Below are positions 53,651 to 64,000 of a stretch of 64,000 nt of DNA, in pieces. The translations under genes were made by a program, and so were the position numbers. The stretch is from Sciurus carolinensis (taxonomy: Eukaryota; Chordata; Mammalia; Rodentia; Sciuridae), in contig NC_062229.1 in assembly GCF_902686445.1 (NCBI RefSeq), positions 2,195,003 through 2,259,002 of the forward strand, given 5' to 3'. Numbering within the stretch: the stretch's first letter is position 1; every line of letters begins with the position of its first letter. Below the pieces are notes generated by a model. The model worked only from the letters and a program-made list of their open reading frames with translations, searched no databases and was not told where the DNA came from.

Positions 53651-55983
53651 TATGATGCTCGCGACTCCCTTCCTGGTTTCTCCGAGGGCAAGAGGGGTCC
53701 TCCCTTGTCTTAAAGGTGCCGCAGCCGCCGGCCCCCCCACGCCCAGCCCGCCCCCCCAGCCCGGCCTCGGAGGCCAGAACAGGCTCGGCAGGTCGGCTCT
53801 TGCCACGTCCCTGCCCTCCCGTGGGGCTTCGCCCGCTGCGCCGGGGAGACCGGGCTGTTATTAGGTTTTGGCAAGTTGGGGGGGGGTCCGGCCCGCCCCG
53901 GCGCGCCCCCCCCTCCTTTGACCTCTCCGCCCCGCTGCGCGGCGCAGTGCCAGCTTGCCAGCTTATCTGGCTCCAGAGCTCCCCGGGGCGCGGGGGGAGC
54001 GGCCCCCCGGGTGCAGGGGGTGGGGGCCTCCAGATAAACAGGCCCCCAGCCTCTGCGCAGGGCGGGGTGCGGGGGGGCGCGGGCTTTGCCCCCGACGCCT
54101 GGGGCGTGGCAGGATGGCAGCGGGGGCGGGGAGCGCTGTGCGCACTGCGAGGACCGACGCGGGCGTGGGTCGCGCTGCCCCGGCAGCTGGGGGTGGGCGG
54201 CGCGGGAGCGGGTGGGGACCCCCGGGGCCAGGCGCCTGCCCTCACGGGGCCTCAATTTGCCCAGCCGGCGCGAGGGATTCGGGGGCGGGCTTTCCAATGA
54301 CAGCGCGGGTGCGCTGGGCTCCCGGGTCCTCAATGAAACAGCCAACCTGCCCTCCTGCGATTATATAAAGGAGTCGCCTCCACCCGCTGCGCAAGGGGCG
54401 TAGCGGGGGAAGGGGTTGGAGAGGGGCGGGGAGGGCGGTTGTTTTCCTGGCTTGCCGAGTTCCCCCACCCAGCTGCGGGCCCCTGGGCGGGACGGGGATC
54501 GGGCCGGGACGCCTGGGTCCTGCGGGCCGCTCCCGCAAAGATCTGCGTGGCTTGCGGGGGACGGAGGTGGGGAGTGGGGAGGCGTTGGCTCAGCCCAACT
54601 TTTTTTCCCTGTCCATTTCTCCCACTTCCTCCCGGTCGTGGGAGAGGTCCGGCGGCGGAGGGGGAGGGCGTGGAGGGGACAAGCGGTGAGAACAGCGTGA
54701 CCCGGCCGGCCGGCCTCCAGCTGCATACAGTAGGCGCCCCGGCAGGGCTGGCTGGGTGCGATCAGCTACCGGTGGCGGGACGCGGGTTACACCAAACCTC
54801 AGTTTCCCCTTCGGCATCCACTCGGAGAGAATGCGGGCACCCGCTCTCTCCGCCTCCAGTGAGCGCTTATCCGGGACCGGATCTGCGTGAGGGTCTGTTT
54901 GCCTCCATGCCAACTAACATCCAATCCCGTGTCATTAGCGTTATTTCTCATTATTATTATTAGTATTACCACCTCTACCTTAAGGCAGGAAACTACCGCT
55001 GGCCTGCCTGAAATTTACCCAGTCTGTTCTCTGACTTCAAAGTCTCGCTTCCCCCCAACACACACTTTATTGCTTTTTCGCACAACATATTAAAAGCGCC
55101 TTTCAACACCCAAACGGGTTGAATTGGCTTTTGTAATAATAATTTGGCTTCAAGGGGAAACCCAGGAGGCCCCCAGAGGGGAAGTAACAGCCCCAGGACT
55201 TGCAGTCTGAAACCAGCCAAGTAGGTGGGAAGGGACCAAGGGAGGGGCCACGTGGGTCCAGGGTGAGGGTGGAACCCAGGAACTTTGCTCTGCGGACCTG
55301 GGAAATAAACCCTCTTCCTTAAACCACCAGGCCATCCATCTGCCACCGGAGCAGGAGGCCAGTAGAAGCCCAGCTCGCAGGACCTCATCCCGCGCTGGGC
55401 TGCCCCTCTACGGTCTAAGCCCCGCCTCCTCGCCCCCCCGCCAGGGCGGCGGTGACTCGGTTTCCCCTGATGTACCGCCATCCTCAGATACCCAGCGGGA
55501 AAGGGTGTGGAAGAGCTCGGAACGCTACACGGCCAATAACCTCACTCAGGAGGGCCAGGGAATTCATAGGGAAGATTGGCACCCAATCTAATCCTCATTC
55601 CAGCCCTGAGAAAGAGCAAGGAGCAGGATTTCCACCTTATGCTGGAGGAAACAGACACCCAGAGAGGGACAATGAGCAAGGATGCCAATTGCAGCCTCCC
55701 TTAGCTCTGGTCCCGGGACTGGCTGAGAGGGCGCCCCCCAACAGCACGTCCCCTCCTACCCCTGTCATGAAGACAGAGAGGGAGGCACTGATTTGTCCTC
55801 GCCCCTATTGTCAAGTCCCTTCTCCCCCTCCCCGCACCCGCGTTAAAAAAAGAAAAGAAAACCAACCGGACTAAGGCATAGTGGCCTGCTCCTGGCCTCC
55901 TAGCCACTCTGGAGTCTAAGGCAGGAGAATTACTTGAACCCAGCCTGGGCAACATGGGGAACCCATCCCAGAAAAAATAGCTA

Positions 55984-55987
<4 letters not shown>

Positions 55988-56050
<63 letters not shown>
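55988..56050. repeat. (TA)n microsatellite with T-run
   Basis: About 23 TA units (55988-56033) are followed by a T-run, sitting at the tail of a SINE-like element that begins near 55870. Confidence 0.9.
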
Positions 56051-56059
56051 AAGTATAAA

Positions 56060-56280
56060 AGATGAGTTACTAATAGGGCACGTGGTGCACGCCTGTCATC
56101 CCAACAACTTGGGAGTGGGAGGCTAAGGCAGGAGAATGGCAAGTTCAAGGCCAGCCTGGGAAACTTATCAAGACCCTGTCTCAAAACAAAATACTCTTTA
56201 AAAAAGGCTGGTGTGTAGCTCTAGCAGTAGAGATGCCCCTTCCACCACCAGCTCAATCCCCAGTACCAGAAAAATTAATA
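56060..56280 (+). repeat. B1-ID dimeric SINE
   Basis: A B1 unit (GCACGCCTGTCATCCCAAC, GGCAGGAGAATGGCAAGTTC) is followed by a degenerate ID unit ending in TCAATCCCCAGTACC. Confidence 0.8.
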
Positions 56281-56284
56281 AATT

Positions 56285-56335
56285 ATTTAATTACTGTGTG
56301 GCCTTGGGCAGGTTACTTAGCCTCTCTGATCCTTT
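56285..56335 (+). repeat. MIR core remnant
   Basis: GTGTGGCCTTGGGCAGGTTA followed by CTTAGCCTCTCTGATCC is the MIR core. Confidence 0.7.
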
Positions 56336-57499
56336 GAATCCTTTGGAGAGAGTAAACTGAAAAGACTTCCTAGGGTTGTGAGAAGAGTAAAAGGGATGGT
56401 GAAGGTAACAGCAGTATCTGCCCAAGGATCGGCCTCAATAAGTGACGCGTGTGAGTCTGTCATTATTATCTGGGTCCTGACCCCAAGGTGGTCACGCCTA
56501 CTACTTTAGGCCATCACTGCAGGGCTATCTTTCTCGGTGTGCAGTGAACACACAGAGACTCAGGGAAGGGAAGGAACTTGCCAGACACATAGGGATCACT
56601 GGGAGAATTACTGGAGTTCCATGGACCAGACTCTGCTGAAAAGTTACACAAGGTTTTAAACAATTCTTGTAACTGCTTGGTGGGCGCAGGGCGAGGCCCA
56701 GCTCACTCTGTACTCTGTTGGATTTTTGGATTTTGTATCATGCACATATCCATCATAATAAAATTTAAAATACCTTTAAAGCATCGTTACTTAGCTTGTA
56801 AGCCTCCAGAGACACCATCAAGAGCGTGAAGGGAGAGACTGGAGGGGAGAAGACGCTTGCAGATCATGCATCTGATGAGGGGCTGCCCTCTACTGCACAA
56901 AGAACTTTTAAGCTCGACAACAAAAATGTGATAGTTAAAAATGGCTCAAGGACTTGAGTGGACATTTCTCAAAGACCAACATGCCGGGGTGCAGCAGTCA
57001 CACACAAAAACGCTCCGCAGGGCTGGGCTGGGGCTCCGTGGCAGAGCGCTGACCTCGCACATGGGAGGCACTAGATTTGAGCCTCATTTATTTATATAAA
57101 TAAATGAATAAAATAAAGGTCCATCAATGACTAAAAAAAAAAATTTTTTAAATAAAGCTCTGGGGCTGGGGAGATAGCTCAGCTGGTAGAGTGCTTGCCT
57201 CACAAGCACAAGGCCCTGAGTTCGATCCCCAGTACTGCAAAAATAAATAAATAAATAAATAAAGCTCCGCAGCATGACCACCAGAGAAAACACCCCCGAA
57301 ACCACCGTCCCACTCACCCAGCTTCACCAGGCCAGGAGCAGAGACGGACAGGAGACTGGGCCTGCAGAGCACCCTCCACACAGAAACAAGGACATGAACT
57401 CTGGCAGCAGAGTCGCTCACCAGAATCAAAAAGGGGAGTTGGCCCCGTGTGTCAGCAGAAGCAGGGGCTCGCTGTGGCCAGGAGCGTGCTCGGCCAGGG

Positions 57500-57730
57500 C
57501 TGCAGCGAGGACCGACCTGAGGACCTGGTGCTCAGTGAGAACCAGATGCAAGGCCACAGGGTGTGGCCAGGGTCAGGAGGGCCCAGGGACAGGAAGTGGA
57601 TTTGTGGGTGCAGGGGCTGCAGAGGGGACAAGGCTTCTTTTGGGGTAGTGAGAATGTTCTGGAATTATATAGTGGCAATGGTAGCACAAGTCCTGGAATA
57701 TATTAGAAACTAAACCCTTTCAAAGGGTGG
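57500..57730 (+). repeat. L1M 3'-end remnant
   Basis: GACCTGAGGACCTGGTGCTC, GACAGGAAGTGGATTTGTGG and GAATGTTCTGGAATTATATA in order match an old L1 3' end. Confidence 0.65.
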
Positions 57731-60539
57731 GCCAGGCCTTGTCATCCAGGTCTCCAGAAGCTGAGGCAGGAGGACTGCAAGTTTGAGGCCGGCCTCAGCA
57801 ACTTAGCAAGACCTGTAACTCAGGTAAAGCACCCCTGGGTTCAATCCCCAGTACCAAAAATATACATAACTAAATAAAAAATAGAAGAGTGAATTGCAAG
57901 GCATGTCAGTTATATCTCAGAGGAAAAAAAATATAGATATATCATTAGTTGACTGAAACATTTTTTAGTTTACAAAATTTACGTCTTTGTGGTCTTTTTC
58001 TATATTTTATTTTTTAGTTGTATCTTTATTTATTTCCACGTGGCACTGAGGATGGAACCCAGGGCCTCACACGTGCTCGATGAGCGTTCCACCGCTGAGC
58101 CTCGACCCCAGCCCCTTCTTGGACTGTTGAATCTTCAAAATGCCCACGTGTGTGGCACGGTGGCACACACCCGGAAGCCCAGCTACTCTGGAGGCCGCAG
58201 CAGGGAGATGGAAAGTTCCAGGCCAGCCCAGGGCAGGGCTGTAGGCCAGGGAGCCCGCGACTCTCAGCCTCTTGTTCTTCCCGCTGAACATGCGCGCGTG
58301 CACAGGTGCACACGCGCAAAGGCGGCTTTTCTTCTCTTGGCCTCAGTTTACCAATGGTGAGTGTCCTAGCTCCCTCACAGGCCTGGGAGATGGCGGCTAG
58401 ACAAGGGACCAACTGTCCTTAGACGCTCGGTCAGATGTCTTCAAATTTTTTGTCTGGTTCTCACTGTTAGTTCTACTGTGACCCAAGAGAGGTCACAGGC
58501 TTTCCCCAGCTACTGTACGTGGACTTGAGACCACAGAGCTAGGCAGCTCAGGCCACAAGGTTTTAGAAGAATTTGTACCTGGCTTTGGGAATCAGAGTTG
58601 ATATCCCCAGAGGATATTCTGGGAGACAGAGACGGGGGTCAAGGCTTGAGTAAGAGAGAGCCAGGAAGATTCTAGAACCCAGGGTTTCTGAGTGTGTCCC
58701 TATGACAATTCTAGAACATTCTGTTTAGCAGTTAGTCTACCTAGAAGCTCACACAGTCTACTCTGTCCTGTTAGTCATCTTGGCTCTCTTCAGAGGGAGG
58801 ATCTGGAGAAAGAAACCTCCACAGCATTTTCTTTCTTACTTATTTACTGGGGACACCTCCCATGGTCCAACCCTACTGCAACCCACATCCAGAGGAAGAT
58901 AGAGATGACAGGCAGGCACATCTGATTCAGTGGAAGAGCACTTTCCTAGCATGCCAGAAGCCCAAGTTTCATCCCCAGCACCACAAAAAATAAACCAATA
59001 AATAATACGGAGGATTAACAAATTGTTTGGATCTTTATTTGAAAAACATATATTTTAAAAATAAATTTAAAAAGATATAAAACCAGCTGGGTGCAGTGGC
59101 TCATGTCTGTAATCCCAGCTGCTCAGGAGACTGAGGCAGGAGGATCTCAAGTTCAAAAGCCAGCTTCAGCAAAAGTGAGGCACTAAGCAACTCAGTGAGA
59201 CCCTGTCTCTAAATAAAATACAGAATAGGACTGAGACTGTGGCTCAGTGGTTGAGTGCCCCAGAGTTCAATCCCTGGTACCAAAAATAAAATAAAATAAA
59301 ATAAAACAAAATCATCATGATCATCATCAAATAGACAAATATAAGAATTCCAGAAAATAATTGCCACAAAGAAAGTAAACCAGAAGACAGGAAAGATGGT
59401 GATTAGGACCTGGGAACATTTAACTTTTAAAATAATTGAACATGGGTGAAAGATTTTATGTAACTAATCATTATATGATGAGGAAACCAATAAGATGTTA
59501 AGCCAAATGAAAAGAAAATTCAAAGAACCGTCCATGGGCAAACAAAATATGCAAAAAGGAATTTACAAATGGAAGCAAAAGATGCTGTACTTATTTAATT
59601 TGGCTTTCTACGAACAAGAACTGATGGCCATTACTATCAGTTTTCTACAACTTATGGAGTCCAGAAATAGTTCAAAGATAGCAAAAGACAGCCAGGTACA
59701 GTGGCCACACCTGTAATCCAGGTGGTTTGGGAGGCTGAGGCAGGAGGATAGTGAGTTAAATACCAGGCTTAGCAACTTAGCAAGCATCTAAGCAACTCAG
59801 CAAGACCCTGTCTCTAAAGAAACATAAAAATGAGTTGGGGATGTGGCTCAATACTTAGGGTTCAATCCTGGTACAAAAAAAAAAAGCAAAAGTCATAGAG
59901 ATCTACAGGATTGACCAACATCCAGTTTTTCTGCCTTGCAGTATTTTTTTTTTATATTTTTTCCAGTCATTGATGGGCCTTTGTTTTATTCATTTTTGTG
60001 GAACTGGGGATTGAACCCAGGGCCTCGTGCCTCTGAGGCAAGCACTCTACCACCTGAGCTACATCCCCAGCCCTATGTACTTTGTTGTATGTGGTGCTGA
60101 GGATCCAACCCAGGGCCTCACGCTTTCCAGGCAAGTCCTCCACCCCTGAGCCCAGCCCAGTCCCCTTGGAATGTTCTTTAATGGTCGCCAGGGAGGCTAC
60201 CTCAAAGGAGATGGCACATGGGATCTGAAGGAGAAGACAGCGGGCGAAGATCTGGAAGTGGGTTCCCAGGCTTGAAAACAGCTCAGGCAGCATCCCCGAG
60301 GTGGGACGGAGCTGCCTACTCTGGGAGCAGCCCGGAGGCCAGGGTGGCTGCAGCCAGCCAGACCTGCAGCCCACAGAGACTTGCAGGCCACAGTGAGGGC
60401 CCTGGACTTTATTTACTTACTTTTCGGTGCCAGAGATCCAACCAGCCCCTGTGCATGTTGGGAAGTGCTGGACCACCGAGCCACACACCCAGCCCTGGGC
60501 CGCACAGTTAAAGTCTGTGGTTTCTTCTGTGGAAAGGAG

Positions 60540-60800
60540 CAAGGCTCTGACACAATGTGGAAGGACTTTGAGGACCTTCTAGACACAAAAGGGCACACAG
60601 CGTGTGACTCCATTGACAGGAAATGTCCAGGACAGGAGAATCCAGAGACAGGAAGTGGACTCCTGGATGCAGCGGCTGGGGAAGGGATGAGGTGACCGCT
60701 CATGGGGAAGATCTTCTTTTAGGGTGATAGAACATTCTGGAACTAGATAGAGGTGACTCTTGCTCAACTCCAAATATAAGAAATAATTATTGAATTGTAC
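60540..60800 (+). repeat. L1M 3'-end remnant
   Basis: GACTCCATTGACAGGAAATG, GAGACAGGAAGTGGACTCCT, ACATTCTGGAACTAGATAGA and ATTGAATTGTACACTTTG in order are the L1M 3' end pattern. Confidence 0.7.
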
Positions 60801-62589
60801 ACTTTGTGGGGGCAGTACGAGGGATTGAACCCAGAGGGTCAATTATTTATTGAATTTTGAGATAGAGTCTCGCTAAATTGCCCAGATGGGTCTCAAACTT
60901 GTGACCCTCCTGCCTCTGCCTCCTGAGTCACTGATCATAGGTGTGTGCCACTATGTCCAGCCCAGAAAACGTTTAGATGTAGCTTAGAGGTAAAGCACCC
61001 TGGGTACAATCCCCAGTACCACAAACACTTTTATTTAACAAACAGATAAACAAAAGAAAGAAACAGGAGACTGAGGTGATGTGGCTGCATACATTTGTCA
61101 GACAGTTGCTGCACGCTAGAGTGCATTTTATCTTTTTATGCCACTATTTAAACATACCCTCTCACCTGCCCACAGAAAAAAGAGCCACTTCACCAAATAG
61201 CTACCAAACACCTGAATATAGGCATCACCTTTGACTCAGAGACTCTGACCTAGAAATTCATCCAGAGAAGATAATTAAGGACGAACTTCAAGGTCCAGCT
61301 GCTGCGGTATGTGGTGGGGCGTGCCCATCATCCCCAGTGATTTGGGAGGCCAAGGCAGGAGAATCCCAAGTTTGAGGCCAACCTCAGCAACTCAGCAAGA
61401 CCCTAAGCAACGTAGAGAGATCCTGCCTCAAAATAAAAAAATAAAAGAGCCAGGGATGTGGCACAGAGGCTGGGTTTAATCCCTGGCACCAAAAGGAAAA
61501 GAAAATTAGATGCAAAAATGTTCACTGTATCACTATTTATGAACTCAAAATAGTGGTGAGGATCCCAATGTCCTGTAATAGGAGTTTGGGGAAATAAATA
61601 TCCAACACTGATATTTGAAATATTTAACCACCTGAGATGATGGGCACCCAAGGGCTAGAATGGGTGCTGCCTGTAGCTGCAGAGTCTGCCTTTCATGTGA
61701 GCTGGTGGAATGACAGAAGCTGCTCAGCTCCACAAACTGTCCTGGAAATGAATTCATGGGGGACGCTGAGGCGGTGGGGCTGGGGTAAACCGGAGAGTGT
61801 GCTTTGTCCAGTGCTTTCAGAAAGTCTTGGGCTGCCAGGCCCCAAGGCTGAGGCCATGCCTGTAAACCCAGCCGCTCAGAGGCTGAGGCAGGAGGATCAC
61901 GAGTTCAAAGCCAGCCTCAGCAAAGGCGAGGCTAAGCAACTCAGTGAGACCCCGTCTCTAAGTAAAACATAAAACAGGGCGGGGATGGGGCTCAGTGGGC
62001 GAGCGCCCATGAGTTCAACCCCCAATGGCCCCCCACCAAAAAAGAAAGAAAGTCTTGGGCTGGGGGTACAACTCAGTGGTACAACTCAGTGGATGGGTTC
62101 CATCCCCAGTACCACCAAAAAAACAAGAGAGAGAGACCGGGCCCAGGGTGTGCCTCAGTGGCAGGGCCCTCCTCTAGTGTGCTTGAGGCCTGGTCTCCAT
62201 CCCCAGCACCAGAGAGAGAAAAGCATGTCCTGTACTAAATTCCCAGGGAGGCAGATCAGCACAGTATCTGGAGAACCTTCTGGAAGTCTTCTGGGGAACA
62301 TTTCCGCCACACTCAGTCCAGTTTCAAAGTACCAACAAGAGCTGATGTGGGCTGCAGCGGAGCTGTGTGTGGTGTGGCCACATAATCCCAAGGCTTGGGA
62401 GGCTGAGGTAGGAGGATCACAAGTTCAAAGTCGGCCTCAGCAACTTTGTGAGGCCCTGAGCAACGTAGCAAAACCCTGTCTCAAACAAAAATAAAAAATA
62501 AAAAAGGGCTGTGGATGTGGCTCAGTGGTTAAGTGCCCCTGGGTTCAATCAGAACCCAAAATAAATATTAAGACATAAACAAACAGGTG

Positions 62590-62965
62590 GAAACGAGTTA
62601 AGCATCTGTGCACAGACCAGCGGGTACACCCAATGTGGTCTATCCACACGCTGGAATATTATACAGCCTTAAAAAGGAAGGACATCCTGACACCTGCTGA
62701 AGTGTAGATGGACCTGAGGATAGTGACATGAGCCAGAGGCCGTACCACACACTGCAGGATCCTCCCACAGGAGGTCCCTGGAGTCCTCAGAGACAAGGAG
62801 ACAGGAAATAGGATGGTGGGAGCTGGGGGCTGGGAGGGTGGGAACTAGCGTTGAATGGGGCAGGGCTTCAGTGTAAGGAGATGGAGAGTTCTGGAGATGG
62901 ACAGTGGGGAAGGCGGCAGAACATCATGAATCCACTTAATGTCACTGAGCTGTGCACTTAGAATG
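62590..62965 (+). repeat. L1M 3'-end remnant
   Basis: CCTTAAAAAGGAAGGACATC, GAGACAGGAAATAGGATGGT, GTTCTGGAGATGGACAGTGG and GCTGTGCACTTAGAATGG in order fit an L1MA/L1MB-type 3' end. Confidence 0.7.
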
Positions 62966-64000
62966 GCTTGGCCACACATGCCTGTTGTCCCAGCTACTTG
63001 GGAGGCAGGAGGATCACTTGGCCCCAGGAGTTCCAGAGCAGCGTGGGCAACGCAGCGAGAGACTGTCTGTGGTTCCAGCTAACTCCCTCCGTGGTGCTGG
63101 CGAGCAGGGACGTGGCAAACCAAAGGTCCGAAGAACCTGGAATTCAGGAAGAGCACGGGAGTAGCCAGGTGAACTACCATCCCCTGTTGGCGGAACTCCC
63201 TCCTGGCCGGTCCTTCAGGCTCACTCCAAAGCCCCCTGGGCTCCCTCTCAAAGGTGTTTTTTTTGTACTAGGAATTGAACCAGGGGCACTTAACCACTGA
63301 GCCGCATCCCCCAGCTCAGGTTTGTTTTTTGTTTTTGTTTTTGTTTTGCTGTGCTGGGGATCGAACTCTTGGGCAAGCTATCTCCCCAGCCCCCAGTTTT
63401 ATATTTTTATTTTGAGACAGAGTCTCACTAGGTTGCTAAGGTTGGCCTTGAACTTGCCATCCTCCTGCCTCAGCCTCCTAAGTCACAGGTATTACAGGTG
63501 TGAGCCAGCGCTTGGCTCTAGGGACACCCGCACTGAACCGGTGCACCTGAGTGAGCAGGTGTTGGAAGACTTCAGCGCTGGTTGGTAAGGTTCTGCTGCA
63601 TGGGCTGCCCGAGTCCCCTCAGGTCCTGCTGACCCTCTCCTAAGCCAGCCCCTGGCCTCCTGGGAGGAGTAGGTTCTGAGCCCCCACTGGAGCCTCTGAG
63701 TGGACACCTGGAGCACTTCCGGGGCTGGCAGGCTACTTTGTTTTGACCCAAAAGGTAGCAGTGGGAGCTGCCCTGGGCTGGTGGTGCTAGGTCCTCTCCA
63801 CAGCTGGGTCTTCCCATCTGCGCAATGGGCCCTTCAGCCTGAAGCGCCCTGCCGCACCCAGCTTGAGCCCCTCTGCGCAGGCGCGGGCCTCCTGGGCTAC
63901 TTCCCAGACCTCGTCGGAACCTTAGCATGCGCTCCCAGTCAGGGTGGGAGGCGGACAGCCTGGCTTTGGGCCTGGCTCAGAGCCCAACCTGTCTACTGCT

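Larger units (their letters stand above)
51750..54700. promoter_or_regulatory. ZBTB7A: CpG island and promoter region of ZBTB7A
   Basis: About 3 kb of very GC- and CG-rich DNA covers both candidate first exons. Motifs: octamer 52399-52406; CCAAT-type boxes at 52369-52373 and (inverted ATTGG) 52734-52738; ZNF143-like sites at 52814-52832 and 52873-52891; GATA sites at 53963-53968 and 54032-54037; TATATAAAGG at about 54363-54372. Confidence 0.75.
57000..63520. repeat. SINE-rich block (ID, B1 and B1-ID)
   Basis: About twenty elements. ID sense at 57020-57090, 57165-57260, 58910-58995, 62050-62120 and 62140-62220; B1 or B1-ID sense at 57725-57870, 58140-58225, 59085-59300, 59690-59885, 61300-61500, 61840-62045, 62370-62555 and 62965-63065; ID antisense at 58005-58115, 59945-60075, 60075-60165, 60410-60500 and 63255-63320; antisense B1 at 60805-60965 and 63340-63520. 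The ID at 57165 keeps the best tRNA-like A and B boxes. Confidence 0.8.
53700..64000. other. Flank upstream of ZBTB7A, no gene recognised
   Basis: In mammals the next gene on this side is MAP2K2, tens of kb away; none of its exons is seen here. 53.7-54.7 kb is promoter-like GC-rich DNA, 54.8-55.8 kb is unique DNA with a MIR remnant, and 55.87-63.5 kb is dominated by SINEs and L1M pieces. ORFs here lack splice context and recognisable products. Confidence 0.7.

Noticed and set aside
54242..54740. A coding exon upstream of ZBTB7A on either strand
   Set aside because: The open frames are short and low-complexity, with no convincing acceptor-donor pair or recognisable domain.
57265..57648. 124-residue open frame at 57274-57648 as a possible gene
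   Set aside because: It is flanked by an ID element and overlaps an L1M remnant, with no splice signals or recognisable product.
62590..62965. A processed pseudogene in the right flank
   Set aside because: Its motif order matches an old L1M 3' end. No protein-like frame or poly-A-tailed gene copy is visible.

Overview
This is vertebrate nuclear DNA: split genes with GT-AG introns, CpG-island promoters and many SINEs. The dominant young repeats are tRNA-derived ID elements and 7SL-derived B1 monomers, often fused as B1-ID dimers. With old MIR, L2 and L1M remnants, this points to a squirrel-related rodent (Sciuridae). The species is an inference from repeat type. Gene content and order (EEF2, PIAS4, ZBTB7A) match the block on human chromosome 19p13.3 and its mammalian counterparts.

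Layout. (1) 1-2582, minus strand: the 5' end of EEF2 (elongation factor 2), four exons, running off the left edge, with a TATA-containing TOP promoter at about 2582-2640. (2) 2583-12550: intergenic DNA between the divergent EEF2 and PIAS4 promoters; unique and old-repeat DNA first, then dense SINEs. (3) About 12.55-35.48 kb, plus strand: complete PIAS4 (SUMO E3 ligase), 11 exons, with a 4.4-kb intron 1 and a 10-kb intron 2. (4) About 35.49-37.03 kb: short tail-to-tail gap with an L1M remnant. (5) About 37.03-53.65 kb, minus strand: ZBTB7A (LRF), with a long 3'UTR, two coding exons (571 residues) and two candidate noncoding first exons (donors at 53448 and 52246) in a CpG island. (6) About 53.7-64 kb: upstream flank of ZBTB7A, GC-rich and promoter-like to about 54.7 kb, then SINE- and L1M-rich DNA without a recognisable gene.

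The three genes are neighbours, not an operon: translation elongation, SUMO ligation and a BTB zinc-finger repressor. The main anomaly is in PIAS4 exon 10. One extra base puts a TGA at 34000-34002, while the rest of exon 10 and all of exon 11 stay open and conserved in the shifted frame. Read literally, the protein ends at residue 409, after the SP-RING but before the SUMO-interacting motif. It may be an assembly error, an allele or a real truncation. Other points of interest are the alternative ZBTB7A promoters with octamer, CCAAT, GATA and ZNF143-like motifs, a possible long U/A foldback in the ZBTB7A 3'UTR, and a 75-bp duplication inside a SINE. I found no CRISPR array, intact tRNA or rRNA gene, intact transposon or viral gene.
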